A stretch of 64,000 nucleotides of DNA from Pithys albifrons albifrons (GCF_047495875.1 NC_092459.1:36551634-36615633), one strand, 5' to 3'; shown: positions 11,247 to 24,300, counted from the stretch's first letter. Notes: generated by a model not told the origin, from the letters alone. Numbers and translations: made by a program.

Positions 11247-14200
11247 ACCCTAGAGACTCTACTTTTTAGTTATGTCATCTCTTTGCAGATTGCACCCCCC
11301 AGCAGGAAATCCTCCAAGATTCACAGTTGTGTTTAGGAGCATGGAATAGGTGGTGTGCAGCCCAAAAATCCAAAGGTTGTCTTATGCTCCTAACACTTCC
11401 TTGTGATATTATCTACTCTCAGTCTTTAAATTACCATTTGAATAAGTTTACAAATTTGCCAAATGTGATGATTTTGCAAGTCTACATATGAAATTCGTTT
11501 GTACTGTCCTCTAAAGTAATTCTGAAAACATCCTGCTCCCATTTATCATTCAACATGCAGGTTTCTTTCACTTACTGTGTTCTAGAACGTGCTCTCATCT
11601 AACTAGTGAAAAACCTCTGCAGGATGTTTTGCTCATTAGAGAGGCAATTTGATGTTAAAGAAATATTTTGGTTTTATTTTAAATGTGTCATTGGATAAAT
11701 AGTATACAGATTTTCCTGAGATGTGCTTTGTGCTTTGGAAAATGAAGAACAGAGCTTTTCACTGAAATTAATGGGAAAGTTCAGTGAAATTTGGATTAGA
11801 CTTCAATGATAAAGCAATCTGAAACAGAAACATCATTAAAAGATACTGGTAATGGAATTGTGAGCTTATTTGTCTGAAAAACAGCTTGCAAGGTAATAAG
11901 TAATGAATTATTGCTAAGAAATACATCTGCCTCTAAAGAGAAAAATGTCTTCTGGAATGCATTGTACATCTGTACTGATGAAGTTATTAAAATAAGTACA
12001 TTTGAGATAAGAGGATGTGTTATAAAGATGGCCAAGTGCACAGAGGGTTAGGGGGATTTTATGCTAATTAAATGATGGACACACAATACAGAGACAAATT
12101 GTTAATATATGCTAAACACAGAAAATCTAGAAGACCATCTGATATGTTCTGTCAGAGAGAAAACATGTCTGTTTAATTAAGGGCTGTAATATTGTATGTA
12201 TGCTTGCAGGCAGTGATAAGGTAGCTAATCTAGCTTTTCCTGAGGTGCACTCTGATGTTTCAGTGCTTAAATTTCAGCCTTAAGATTTCCCTAATGTTGC
12301 TATTCGTATGGGATTGTTTCTTTGTTTTTGGCACATAACCGATTCCCTGAGAGATAGATGCACCTCCAAATAGCGATTGCTTGTCAGGAAGACAGTTTTT
12401 CATACCTAGTGTTAATGCAGACCTTTATTGTACAGGCAGGTTTCTCAGAGGCTCATGCTGTCTTATTTTTAATGAATAAAAAAAAGGAGTGAGTGGGAAA
12501 TGCTGTCAGGCAGGCATTCCAGATGAGACTGGGACAACATCGCATTTGAATAACCACCCTATGAATCCATCAAGCTGAGCGGAGACATGCCCCAGCAGCC
12601 TTGACTCAAAATTGAGCCCCTGGATTTCAGGCGAGATGCAGCAGTGCCTGCAGCCTGTGTGTGCCTTGGCTCCCCTCACCACAGTACCCCTGCTTGAGAG
12701 AGTGCTGGCATTGGCAGGGCATGGTCTTACAGAGGAGCTTAATTACGCCTTTGCTGTATTACGCAGAAGCATATGATTTAAAGCCTACAGGAAAATATCA
12801 GAAAATGAATTTTGCAGCAGTAATATAAACCTTATTTTGCATGCAGTAAAATCAGTATTTGTTGCCTAAATGCCTGCCCAGGGTTTGAAAGCCAAGTGTT
12901 GTTAGATTTCACTATGTTTGGTGTTTTTTCCTCCATTCCCTTCCCTGTCTACACTTGTTTTTATGGGGAAATTCCAGAGTTGTGTGCGTGGACTGTGCTA
13001 GCCAAATTTTAGTCCTAATCATTGCCCATATAAAATGTTGGGGTGATGGATATCTGCCCAATGGAAATTCAAGTGCCATAAATTCACAGCAAACCTGGTA
13101 TGATTCATACCTCCCTTACAAAGCCCTCTTGATTATTATGTTTTAGTTGCATGGGACTCAGTAGGACCAAACCAGCCTGCCACAAGCCTTGCAGTGGTAA
13201 ACGTGTATTAGCAGTGACTACTGCTCTCAGCAATATGAATAGTGAAATTGGTGCAAATAGCACCAGCATTCATTTCTTATTCTTACTTTAAATGTCCAGG
13301 TGTCAAAAAGCACCGACATCTTGTTGGTTCTTGGTGCGAAGCCACTTGCACGAGTGAGTGAATCTCCATGTGGTCCCATGGAAGAGTTCATAGAGTTGCA
13401 CTCAGTGATGAACAGTCACCAACAGTGCAGCTGAACTGCTCTGATTCTCTTTGTGCTTGAGCTATAGATGTCTTCCCAAACAAATTAGCACTGATTAGCA
13501 ACAAATTATCAAGCGTAAAATGAGTTTCTTGGCTTCTAGCCACTGGACACATAGAAAGAATGTGTATCTGCAGGAGGAGGAAAATGAGTATCCATGGAGG
13601 AATAAAATGCTTGGATATACTTGTTGTTGCAAGTTATTGTGAGCTCAAAATAAAAGTGGTCATTGCCAGTTATGTACAACACATCTGTCCTTAAAGTAAG
13701 CATATGGCATAGAAATAGGACCTCTTAAATAAATTCTTTCAGTTTATCTGTGATTTTTCAACATATTTTGCTGGACAGCAGCAGAGTATTTGAGGACTTC
13801 TGTCATGCAGAAGCAATCCACTTTTGAGACAGTGCTGCTTGCTTAAAATACTGATGTTGATGATGCTGAAAACATGGGGTGAGGGAAAACTCAGGGCCCA
13901 TCTTGAATAGGCTTGCAGACACTGGGCTGCTTTAAGAGAAGGCAAAAGACATGTTAAACGCTTAATAGTTATTGAGGAAAAGTTAGCAGTTGGAGTACTT
14001 TCTCTAAAGAGAAACATTAATAAAAAGGGAGTTGCTTCAGATGGGTGAAAAGGAGCAAAATTGGTCCACCTGATTATGAAGAAGAAAATGATCAGTAGAA
14101 TAGTTGTTCTGTTAGACTGTGGCCTCTACTCTGTAAAATGGGACTCTTATCAAGGGTGTGAGGCTTCTCTTAGCCACTAAGAACATGCAGACTGCATGCT

Positions 14201-14387
14201 CTGCCAGTCTGTTTTAGTTATTCTAAGCAGTCAGATGGTAGGCACAATATCTCCACAGTTAACAGGTGTATTATCACTTTAATTATCTTCAACTACGAGG
14301 CATGCTGTGATACGAGGCATTGAGAGATTCAAATATACAGCAGATTTAGTAAAAACAGTTTGTCTTGAATGGACTGAAATGGACTTG
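11247..14387. other. Unique non-coding sequence
   Basis: No gene is supported. The part near 12540-12900 is somewhat richer in GC than its surroundings and holds two copies of ATTACGC 16 bp apart (12742-12748 and 12758-12764) next to AT-rich motifs, which could be a conserved regulatory element. Short frames on both strands (81 to 92 codons) show no motifs. Confidence 0.65.
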
Positions 14388-14413
14388 GTTTTTTGGTTTT
14401 GGTTTGTTTGTTT

Positions 14414-14446
<33 letters not shown>
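14388..14446. repeat. T/G-rich tract ending in T32
   Basis: A (TTTG)-like tract grades into an uninterrupted run of 32 T (14415-14446). It could be the poly(A) tail, in reverse, of an old minus-strand retrocopy. The sequence that follows matches no gene I can recognise, so a simple expanded homopolymer is equally likely. Confidence 0.85.
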
Positions 14447-14448
<2 letters not shown>

Positions 14449-17400
14449 ATAGAAGAGCTAATGTGTGCTACTAGCACTCCTAATCTTGGCTACACTTGCT
14501 AATTAATTTGCCAACAGCCTTATGGTTGACATTTGAAAAAATTATTTAAAAATATAGATGATGTCCTACATTTGCTTAGCAAAAGTGTTCCATATTTTTA
14601 AAAGAAAAACCCCAAACCAAACATTTTAATTGTTGTATGAAACCAGAAAAAAAAGAATAAAAAAACCCAGTTGTGTTTTTTATGTGATGAACAGAAAGGT
14701 GGATATTTATATCTTATTTCTGTATTTGTATGTCTCCAAAGAGAGTACTTGCACGCTAATGGGGAAAAGGAGGGTGAAATTGTTATTCAATATTTTACTC
14801 TTTTTCTTCTCTTTATGCAATTGTTTTCCATGGCTGCCTCCTCTTTCACTTTCTGAATATTTTCTTTTCATGTGTGGTGTTTGTTTTATGAAATTTTTTT
14901 TGTCTGGTGGGGTTTTTTGTTGGTTTCGGGGTTGGGGTTTGGGGTTTTTTTGTTTGTTTGAAGCTGCTCAGAAATGTATGTCAGTAGTATTAACTTGCAT
15001 CTTTAAATTCCAGTATCTTGATGTCTAGTTCTTAAAAGCAATGGGCTAATGAGAAAAAGATGCATGACTTCAGCTTTTTATTTATTTCTAGGCTCACTGT
15101 GATTCCTAAGCTGTGTGATGCACCTGTGTATACTGGCTTTACTGGAAGACTCTCAGACATTTACTGTACTGGTCTGATGTTTCCAGACAGATATATATTG
15201 CGTGTGTGTAGCACTGTTTTAACAGTGGTTTCTTGAAAGGTTATAAAGAGCATACGTGTTGTGACAATGCACCAGTGTTCAGACATTGGTGAGGTATTCA
15301 GACATCAGTGGTTAGCCCTTGCTTGCCTTTGAGTGAATTCATTCCAAGCAATTTGTCATCTTTCTGCTTTCAGCAATATTATATACGCAGCCTTGCACCA
15401 ATCTCTTGGCACAGGGAAATGTCTATACTTGGAGCAGTGTGTTCATTGAAGATTTTTTCTCACTCTTCATCCTTGTGTGGATCTTTACGATCTGCTATAT
15501 GCTGCCTCTTTCTCTAATCTTCTGAGAGAGTCAGCAGGCACAAACTGTACTGAGAAAATTATACTATACCATATTCTGAAACAGTAGGTTTGATTCCAGC
15601 CCGTCTGGTGGGACTGCTGCTAAAAGTCAGCATCTAAAGAAGCAGCTCATTTGAATTCTGGGTGTACACACAAGTTAATACGAATGTGCTCAGAGACTGA
15701 AGGCTGATGTATCAAAGACGCCGTTCAACACCACCTCAGGAATGTTCTTAATAATGTGACCATTTTTTCCTTTCACTTCTGTCAAATTTATCAATGTCTG
15801 ATGTCATTCTTTCACAAAAAGGGAGCCTATTAATATGTATAAAGTTAAAAAAAAGGTTCATCCCTATGCATTAACATTTACTCTTGGCAATTATGTCTGA
15901 ACTTATTACATTCGTACATCCCCCTCTTCTTTCTTTCTATTCCACCCCTACATAAAGTGGTGCCAGATCTATCAATTTTTATTAAGCTATGTATTTGTGT
16001 GTATCCCTGCACCTATACTGTATCTATGCATCTCTCTATAGATATACTTCAGTACTATGGACTGAATAATTTTAACCACTTTTTGAATCTTACTGCTAGA
16101 GCATTTCCTAAGAAAACTAATGACTGTTTACCTGGAGCTAGACCAGGCTATTAGGTAGGCACACAACTGCATTGCCTCAGGAAGCATACATGGAAGGAAT
16201 TGGACCTGAAAGCAGCATAGTTTGTCTTGCTTCTCACTTCTCGTTTGTGAAGTGAAAAGGTAATTTGCACTTCTCTGTTTTCATTTACCTTTTTTGGCTA
16301 ATTTTTTTCGTTAATTTTCCCATGCAGCATGTAAGAGAAAGAACTAAGACTCTCTCACCTCTCACCATCTCACTTGTGCCTGCAGTCTCTGTCTCCCTAG
16401 CCCAGATCATCTCCCCTAGCCTGAGGGTGTCCCTGTGTTCGGGTTTGCCAGAGGAGGGACAATTTGATAAATATTACCTGTGCATTGAGACAGCCATAAG
16501 GTTAAATGCTTCATGTTTCCATTCATGAAATGTTTGCTTAGATTCTCCCAGGAGGATCAGCTCTCCATCCCTGACCTTCTCTGCTTTGCGCAGGTTGGGA
16601 GGAGGCTGCATGCCACCTGCCCCGTGCCATTTGTCTGTCCCTCTGGGTTTGGACAACAGGGGTGAGAGAAGGGCGAGTGTGCAGGACCTCACACTGGAAG
16701 GATCTGTGTCAGCATTTTCCACACCTGCAGCTGGAGGACACTATGCCAGAAGCTGAGGTTTGCACTGGTTTTGGTAGAAACTGACAGCTGCTTTAGTCAG
16801 TGAACAAGGCAAGTAGATGAGGAGACCATGTGCAGAGTGAGATTTTGCTGCAAATTAAGGGAGCACCTCAAGGCAGCATCCCAGAAAGAAGTTGTGACTC
16901 CAGTTCACATCCTTCGATTGATGCAGGCTGCAACCACCCCTCTTCAGCTCGGCTTGTCAACTTCTGTGGGGCTGGAGCAGGCAAAGTGAGAAGATGGTGG
17001 TCAAAATACGGAGGACAAATTATATCTTAATGCTGTGTAATTCTCCACACTCCTCCTGCAGGAGTATTTATAATACAATTAAATTCCCCTTTTCCCCCTT
17101 CCAGCTTCACACTGGGACCTGAAACTTGCAAATAAATGAGTCTTTGTAAGAATTTTTTCTTCAGGGATGCAAGTGCCTTCTGCTCTCTGATGGGATGGGA
17201 TGGAAGAGGAAATATTAGAGAAGCTAGGCTCCTATTTCACGGAGAAAGTTCAGTGTTATTGGCTCAGTCAGATCAGAAAAGAGCTGCTATTGAAGTAATC
17301 ACTGCAAGTACCTAGAGGCTACATTCAGGATTGGAAGGATGGTTCATTTTGATGGTTCCCTAAAATAAATACAAGCATTTTTACTTTTTTAAGCAGAGTC

Positions 17401-19052
17401 AACAAAAGAGAAACCAGCTGCTCTGTTAGCCCAAAGGCCCCCCAGCACTACTTTGGTCACTTTTTCTTCTACCATGGCTTAATCCACAGTTTAAATATTA
17501 TCTTCATTTTTTTTCTCTTAGAGATCCACTGGAAATTAAAGGGAAGAGGAGAGAAGGGAAGCAGAATCCATGGCTTTAAAAAGAACAACAGGACTTTGGT
17601 TCCTGTTGACTTGTGTTCAGTTCACTCCTGGTTGCACCCCTAATACTGGCATTTACAGTTGCTCACAGTGTAATCAAGCAGCCTTGCCTGGCAGGAGGCT
17701 TCTCAGAGCGGACTGCTATGTCCCTAGACATCAACTCATGACAGCCACGTGTTTCAGTGCATGCTGGTGATTCCTGGGCTATCTTGCTAAGTCCTGTTGG
17801 CTTTCCTGAGTTCAAGTGAGATGCTTCAATCCAGTAGTTAGCTGTCATCAGCAATAACTGTATTTATCATTATTAAAATTAGTTTGTTTTCTTCAAAGAA
17901 ATGCTGTCTATGTGTTTCTGTTCATGTGACTAACAATGCACTTAACTTCTGTTTTGTCCACAAATCTATACATTTGCACTGCTGCTGAAGCCCCTGTGAG
18001 CTGGGTGATTTATAAGCCCTTTGTGTCACTTTCCTGTCCCATTCAGCAGGAAACTATAACCTAACCCTTTCCCTAATGGGAATCAAGGTACAATTAATCA
18101 ATAAAAGAGGTCAGTTAATATTCTCCACACGTAAGTGCTGAATATCAGAATAATACACTCTCTTGTGGTTGGCATTCCATCATTTTGTGGTTTAGCTAAA
18201 AAGGAAATTGGCAGGACAAGCACAGTGTATACCATGGGATTGCTCCGTGGATCTGGGGCAGCTGTTATATCTGCTGCAGAGAGACATTTTCTCTGCTGAA
18301 AGAGTTCTTTTAAATAACTAGAAAAGTTAATAGGGAGTAAGATTTTCTTTACGTGGTTTGTGAAACTCTTTCTTTTTACTTCAAAGACTTAAGTGGCATG
18401 AGGGAATCCCCTAGCAGCCATAGGCCCTGGGAATTAAATTTTTTCCATCTGTTCTCTATTCCCTAAGCAATGTAGCACAAATCCTACTACCATATATTTC
18501 TCTAAGCAGCCTCCTGTGGAAAGAAAGGCTTGATTAGTGCATGTGAATATGATTGCCTGCCCACATTTAGAAAACTGACCACTAAGAGAAATGTTGTCTT
18601 TATATTCACTACCATCCTCAAACTCTCTGTGCTATGTACATGGCAAGGTAACATTGCCATTGCAGGAAGCAATGTGGGAAACAAGGACTGAGATATCCTT
18701 ACCTGAAAGCGTATCAATTGACTTGCTCTACAGTTCTCAGAAAGGTCCTTCTCTCTATAAAAGACTGACCTAGGTTCAGAAAGTTTGTGGCTCTTGTGTA
18801 TCATTAGTGCTCTGCAGATGACCTGGAATAGTTTGCTGGCAGATGCAGTCTTCATAGGAATACCTTTGTTTCTCACACCATTTCCATGCTGTTTATAAAG
18901 TAGTGACATGAACTTTATATTTCTGTACTGCTTCATATTTCTTAATCTTAATTCTGAGTTACTGTTGAATTAGGAATTTTTTTTGTTTTCCAGAAAATGT
19001 CATTATAACGTGAGTTGTTTTGAACTTTCAGTTTTCTGGTGAGTAATTAAAA
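14447..19052. other. Unique non-coding sequence
   Basis: No gene is supported. It holds a T/G-rich stretch at 14890-14960 with a G-quadruplex motif (listed separately). A 144-codon minus-strand frame at 18502-18936 has no recognisable domain. The interval ends in the 5-bp target-site duplication of the LTR that starts at 19058. Confidence 0.65.
14909..14944 (+). other. Potential G-quadruplex motif
   Basis: Four runs of GGGG occur at 14909-14912, 14928-14931, 14934-14937 and 14941-14944, separated by loops of 15, 2 and 3 bases. They sit in a T/G-rich segment. Sequence rules for intramolecular quadruplexes usually prefer loops of 7 or less, so the first loop is long. No promoter or gene is visible next to it. 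Confidence 0.5.
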
Positions 19053-19057
19053 TAGGT

Positions 19058-19728
19058 TGTTGTAGTTTGGGATTATTATGTAAATTCTCTACCCTGCCAC
19101 TAACTGCCCATGCCAGCAGTTAACAAAAGAAGTAGTTAACTGCTGATCACTTGGATGGGGGCAGGTTTGTCTCTTTTGTTTTTTTGGGGACATCTTTTTT
19201 TTCTTAGCTTGGCAGAAGGCGGGAGCTGTGGTGGCCGAGGAGGGAAGCCGCTCTGCTGGCTACTGCTGGGGCTTCTGACTGAGACGCTGGTTTTTTCTCC
19301 TCGCCGCTGCTGTTTCTCCTGGTTCCTGCATCTGGGATCCCGGGCCTCTGTTGCAGTCTGACTACCGCCTGCACTGACCACCGCCTGCACCGTCACAGCC
19401 TGCCCGCCCTGGCCGGGGCAGTGACCCGGGAGAGAGAGAGGTGTGCAGCTGCTTTTGCAGGACACGTGGTGGTTCCCCACTTTCAGCTTTCTTTTTCCTT
19501 CATCTGGGACAAGAGACACAGAGTTCATCTGAGAGCTCACCACTCGTCTGTCTCGCTGGAGAGGGACTGGGAATTACTGGGAGCTCACTCCGCAGCCAGC
19601 CGAACTGTGACATTTGACACTTCTTAAGTATAACTTTCCTCCTGGAGGAAAACCTGCTGGGTTTTGTTGTTGTTTGTTTTTTTTTTCTTTCTCTTGTGGT
19701 GTTGGGGAAGTGGGTTGCACTAGTCTGC

Positions 19729-19778
<50 letters not shown>

Positions 19779-19908
19779 CTCAGTTATCCTGCTTGTATTA
19801 AAATTCCTTTTCTTAAATTTGATAAAGAGTGGTGTGATTATCGTGGAGGAGGCCCCTCCCTCGTTTGTGGGGTAAACATTTTGGGTTTTTTCTCCTCAAA
19901 CCAAGACA
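19058..19908 (+). mobile_element. Solo LTR of an ERVL-like endogenous retrovirus, with target-site duplication
   Basis: An 851-bp element runs from TGTTGTAGTTTGGG to CAAACCAAGACA. The perfect 5-bp duplication TAGGT lies at 19053-19057 and 19909-19913. Plus orientation is inferred from a possible TATA-like AAGTATAA near 19627 and an ATTAAA polyadenylation signal near 19798, about 110 bp before the end. The middle part (19210-19590) is GC- and CpG-rich, as expected for a U3 or leader region. An ATCT microsatellite is nested in it. The 3' end has an imperfect hairpin: TTGG-G-TTT at 19881-19888 against AAACCAA at 19898-19904. No gag, pol or env sequence is present, so it is a solo LTR. Frames of 109 and 135 codons inside it are incidental. 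Confidence 0.88.
19731..19778. repeat. (ATCT)12 microsatellite inside the LTR
   Basis: Twelve near-perfect tetranucleotide units, followed by one degenerate unit. It lies about 130 bp from the 3' end of the surrounding LTR and roughly 20 bp upstream of its putative polyadenylation signal, so it probably expanded after insertion. The perfect units make it a likely length-polymorphic marker. Confidence 0.95.
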
Positions 19909-19913
19909 TAGGT

Positions 19914-21017
19914 CCTTCAGTTGTCTGTGTGTTTTCTGTCTGAATCTGCCATGAACTTAAAAGCAGGTTTTCATCCCAGGCTGTGTTGTCTATGTCTCAG
20001 TGTTAATGTTTCATTTATTTTAAGAAGCCACTGTTTTTTTCTGGAACCGAGGCCTTTCTGTCACACTGAGTTTCAGTAGGTCTGACCTTACTTATCACAG
20101 AATCAGAAAATGCTGAATTGGAAGGAATCCACAAGAATCATGATTATTTTGTATCTGCCTGAGATGATTTAGTACAGTGGTGGGTTAATTTTAATATTTG
20201 GTACTTCTTTAGATAAAGCTTTGCAGAATATGGCTGCATCCTATGTTTATTGTTCTCTCAACTGTTCTTTTTTATTCACCTTTGAATTCCCTATAATATG
20301 GTCCATGTGTGTAGACTATGTTTTATGGATGAAGTAGATTGGCAAATTAAGCTACCTGGCTATGGAATTCAGTTTCTTGTAGTGCAGTGTTGAGACTTTC
20401 ATTCCAGTGCAGAAAGGGGAAATTTATAACAGACGTCAATAGATTGAAATACTTCAGGACAGTTGTTTGTTATCAGTTGTTCCTTAAAAACGAGTAGTTT
20501 AAAAAACAGCATTTTTGCAGAACTTCACAATTGCAGTCTGGACACAGGTTGGCCTGACATTTAGTGGTTTTGGGTTTTTTTAGGGTTATGGCTGAAAAAT
20601 AAAAAATTAACTTCATGAACTTCATGAAGTTGATGATCTGAAGTTGTTTTGTACAAAAGTATTCAAAGGGCCTGGTTAATTTTTAAATTAGTAAATATCA
20701 CTATTTATTCTAATTTTGATCAAGAATAAGATTTTCAAGTGGTGTAAATTGGTTATAAATTTTGATCTGTGGTTGTCTGTACACTAATAAAAAAAATCAC
20801 TTGCAATATTTTAATATGACAATTCTGATTTTAAAAGTTAACTTAAAACACTGCAGCATTTTAAGCAACAAATCACAGGTATGATTGTTTTCAGGTAAAT
20901 CCTGTGCTAAAAAATAACCAAAATGCCACTGACTCTAATGTATACACCACCTTTGTCTACAAGATGGTTAGCAGAAGTATGGCTGGACAGCCTGCAGACA
21001 ACTTTCTGTAAGAGCAG
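19914..21017. other. Unique non-coding sequence between LTR and CR1
   Basis: Apart from the short CR1 scrap at 20097-20150, nothing recognisable. A 14-bp perfect palindrome AACTTCATGAAGTT occurs at 20618-20631, overlapping a direct repeat of AACTTCATG. Confidence 0.6.
20097..20150 (-). mobile_element. CR1 LINE, short 3' scrap
   Basis: The segment 'atcacagaatcagaaaatgc' followed by 'tgaattggaaggaatccaca' matches the reverse complement of a CR1 3' end of the subtype that reads 'gggttggaaggaacccacaaggatcat'. Only about 54 bp is recognisable. Its terminal sequence differs from that of the 10.7-kb and 50.4-kb copies, so it is from another CR1 subfamily. Orientation is minus. Confidence 0.75.
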
Positions 21018-21382
21018 TATTTAAAGTGGAGAAGGAGATCTCATTGCTGTCTACAACCAGCTCATGAGGGCAAGCAGAAGGACAGGCACTGATCTGCTCT
21101 CTGGTGACCAATGAGAGAACCCGAGGTATGAGGCTGTGTCAGGGGAGATTGAGGTTGGATATAAGGAAAAGGTTTTTCACTCAGAGGGTGTTTGGATACT
21201 TTAACAGGCTCCTCAGAGAAGTGGTCACAACACTAAGCCTGACAAAGTTCAAGAAGCATTTGGACAATGCCCTCAGGCATATGGTGTGATTCTTGGGGAT
21301 GTTCTGTGCAGAGCCAGGAGCTGGACTTTGATGATCCTAGTGGGACCCTTCCAGCTCAGGATATTCTATAATTCCATTAAAT
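21018..21382 (+). mobile_element. CR1 LINE, 3' fragment, sense on plus strand
   Basis: Contains the CR1 series in sense orientation: 'ctacaaccagctcatgaggg', 'gagattgaggttggatata', 'aggaaaaggtttttcactca', 'gagggtgtttggatactt', 'caggctcctcagagaagtgg', 'caagaagcatttggaca', 'gggacccttccagctcag', ending 'gatattctataattcc', the decayed tail octamers. It is truncated at the 5' end. A 61-codon frame across it is a remnant of the C-terminal part of ORF2 without catalytic residues. It belongs to the same general subtype as the 20.1-kb scrap but lies in the opposite orientation, so these are two separate insertions. Confidence 0.93.
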
Positions 21383-24300
21383 TTCTCTGTCTCTTTTTCC
21401 ATCTGTTACTTCTCTTAGTGAAAATTTTGCATCCTTTTCATAACTGATTGTAATTAGTAGCAGAATTATATTGTCTTTGATCTCTAAGAACTGAAGACCA
21501 GTCCATTGTGCTAAACACTATATAAACACTGCACCTCTGTCAATGTAGCTCTAGAAGGTGCATCCTCACTTGCTCCAAGCAAGTAAGAACAGAACACTGG
21601 CAACAACAAAATAACTAAACCATTATCAGACTATGTCTCCTTTTCTTTTACCATGAGAAGATTCATTGCGACTCAGCTGTCCAGATTTACAGTGTCTGAC
21701 TACTCAGGATCTCACCCCAGTCTTTGGTGGCAATTGCACTGGCTTTGAAGTCATTAGCAAAAATATTTTCATTACTAAGCTGTTTCTTGATTGTCTGACC
21801 TCTTTTCTTCAAAATTTGCAATGAATTTGTAAAAGAAGATGGCAATAAAATAAAATAAATAAAACAAAAAATTACATGGAGAGATTGTTCTAGTAATAGC
21901 TTGTAATGCATTTTAATATTTCTTTTCATTTACTGAATAACATTTAAAGTAAAATGTCATTCCAAATACATAGTTCTGCTATTAGTGCCATTTCTGTGTT
22001 ACAACAGCTTCTCATAACAAGATCTATTTTATGAGCATAGCTTTATAAGAGAAGTTTCTTTTTCATTTGCAGTTTGTTAAATTATAACTGTTTCTGTATC
22101 TGACTGTTATGGAATGGGAGCCTTTTATTTGGCCACAGTTTTAAATAAATACATTATTTATGAAAATAGGCGTTTCTCCTTATAACGTATCAGGAAATAG
22201 TTTGCATAATCCCCAGCTTCTTACAGAAATCCAAATGTGATTCATTTCCTTTTCACAGGTTTTGATGGTGTAAGAACATAAGAAAGCCACTTCAAAACAC
22301 ACTCTCTGAGGCCAGAGACAAACTTGACCTCTTCTTAAACACTTCTGCTTTGCTCAAAGAGGCTGACCCACAGGGATCGATGCAAAAAGAAGGTGCTTGG
22401 AGGCCTGGGTCTGAGATGCTGAATATGGCACTTTTTCAAGGTGAAATAGCAACACAGAAGGAGGATATTTTTATAAGTAAAAGTACTTGCTTGATTCCCC
22501 TGTCACTGCTCAACCATGTGCATTTATGTATACTATTTAAAGCCATGTTAAATGAATAAATATATGTAGTACGTGACACTCAGCTCAACAGATATTAAAG
22601 ATCCCTTCCCTTCTTCCTTCCTTTCCCTTCTTCCTTCCCTTCCCTTCCTTCTTCCATTCCCTTCTTCCTTCCCTTCTTGCTCTTTTCTAAAGAAAGCTGG
22701 ACTGGTTATTTTTATTATGACTTTATAGAAACACTGAATTGAAAACATTTGTGGTTACTTAAGTGCTTAAGGAGGATCTGCTTCTTACCTCCTGGTAAGA
22801 CAGTAAATTCTTCCATGTGTCAGCTTCATCAGTTATCCCTACCAGCTTTTCACATGCCTGAGGGATATTTAGTCAGACGGACTGTTCTAGAGAAATCTCC
22901 AGTGAAGGTCAGCCAAACAAGCAGCACTTACTCAGGAACAATGTGATGGGTCTGTATGTGTGAATGGCAGGACAGTGACATGGTGCTGAGGAAAGAAAGC
23001 AAGAGCACCACATTCCTCTTCAGCCCCTTCATGAGAATAATCCTGGTTTCAGAACTGAAAAGCCTTCCTTGCTCTGTCACCTGCATTCCAAGCAGCAGAG
23101 AATGAGGTCCTTCCCAAAATCTGGGGTGTTCATTGTCCAAACCTTTGAAAGCATCATTTTTGCTAACTTATGAGTGGACACTTGGCCAAATCATGTAATG
23201 GGGGATGATGTGTCTGGTGGGTTCACTCAAATGCCATGGTGCAGAATGAGAGTTTGTCTTCCAGTAAGGGCTCTACAGACTGAGGACCCCTGAGGATGGC
23301 ATGTGCATTTCCCTCCTCTCCTGATGGTTGCCTTCTCTTCCCTGAACCAAGCATCAAATTCAGCTGGCAGGTAAACATGAGACTCTACAAAACTGCTTTT
23401 ACTATGTACAGTCTTGAGGTGGGGAGCAGACTGCAAAGGTGGACTGTTTTTATGGGGAGGAGGGAACTTGACATAGGGAAAAGTTGTGTAAGTCACATGA
23501 GTAAATGAGATTTGCCTTTTCCTATGGCCTCTGAATACTAGGAAAGCTGTCCCTAACCACAAAACTCAATATTCAAATGTCAGTCCTTACCTTATAACTA
23601 ATTCACCTTAACAGGGTTATATATGTGAATAGCCTCACTGGGATCAAAGGAGCTACTTGCCTGCATGCAATGTCATGCACACACATTTGCAGGATCAAGC
23701 CCTCCAGATACACAGCAGCTTTCATTGCCCTGCCTGTTGCTAAGTCACAATCTGACGTGAATTAAGGAAAGTGAAGAGAAGCATATGCTTACATGGCAAA
23801 GCTGCTGCAAAATGGTTTAAAGCGTTAAAGGTTTAAATCACACCAAGGCTATAAAAATCAACTGTTTATGGAGCGGTACAGAGACCTATTGTACTTCATA
23901 TTGATCAATCCATTGAACACCTGGTTCAAAATGTACAATTGAAAGCTGGGGAAAAGTGCTAAATTGAACAATCCAAGTAACCTGTGAACCTGACAGTCAT
24001 AAATCAATGGAGATGTTACACATAGTTAACCCTAACCAGTTAGCAAGTTGTGCCAATTACTACCTGCATTACCTGGTTAGGAGCTAGTTTACTGTTTCAG
24101 AATTGTGTTAATAATGAAAACATCTTTGCACCAAATGTTCCTCAGTAAACAGACTACCAGGTTCACTGAAAGCTTTCAGAGTCTTTCACACATGTATGGG
24201 CTCTGACAAACACTGAATTTTCTGATGCCAGTGCTGTTTTGTTACTTTTGTTCACAAGGTCCTTGCAGGCTTGGAAAGACTTTGGTTTGCTGGCCCGTCT

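Noticed and set aside
18502..18936. 144-codon minus-strand frame
   Set aside because: No recognisable motif, mixed composition, and a plus-strand frame is open over part of it.
19136..19543. 135-codon minus-strand frame, Pro/Ser/Arg-rich
   Set aside because: It lies entirely inside the solo LTR at 19058-19908, in its GC-rich part.
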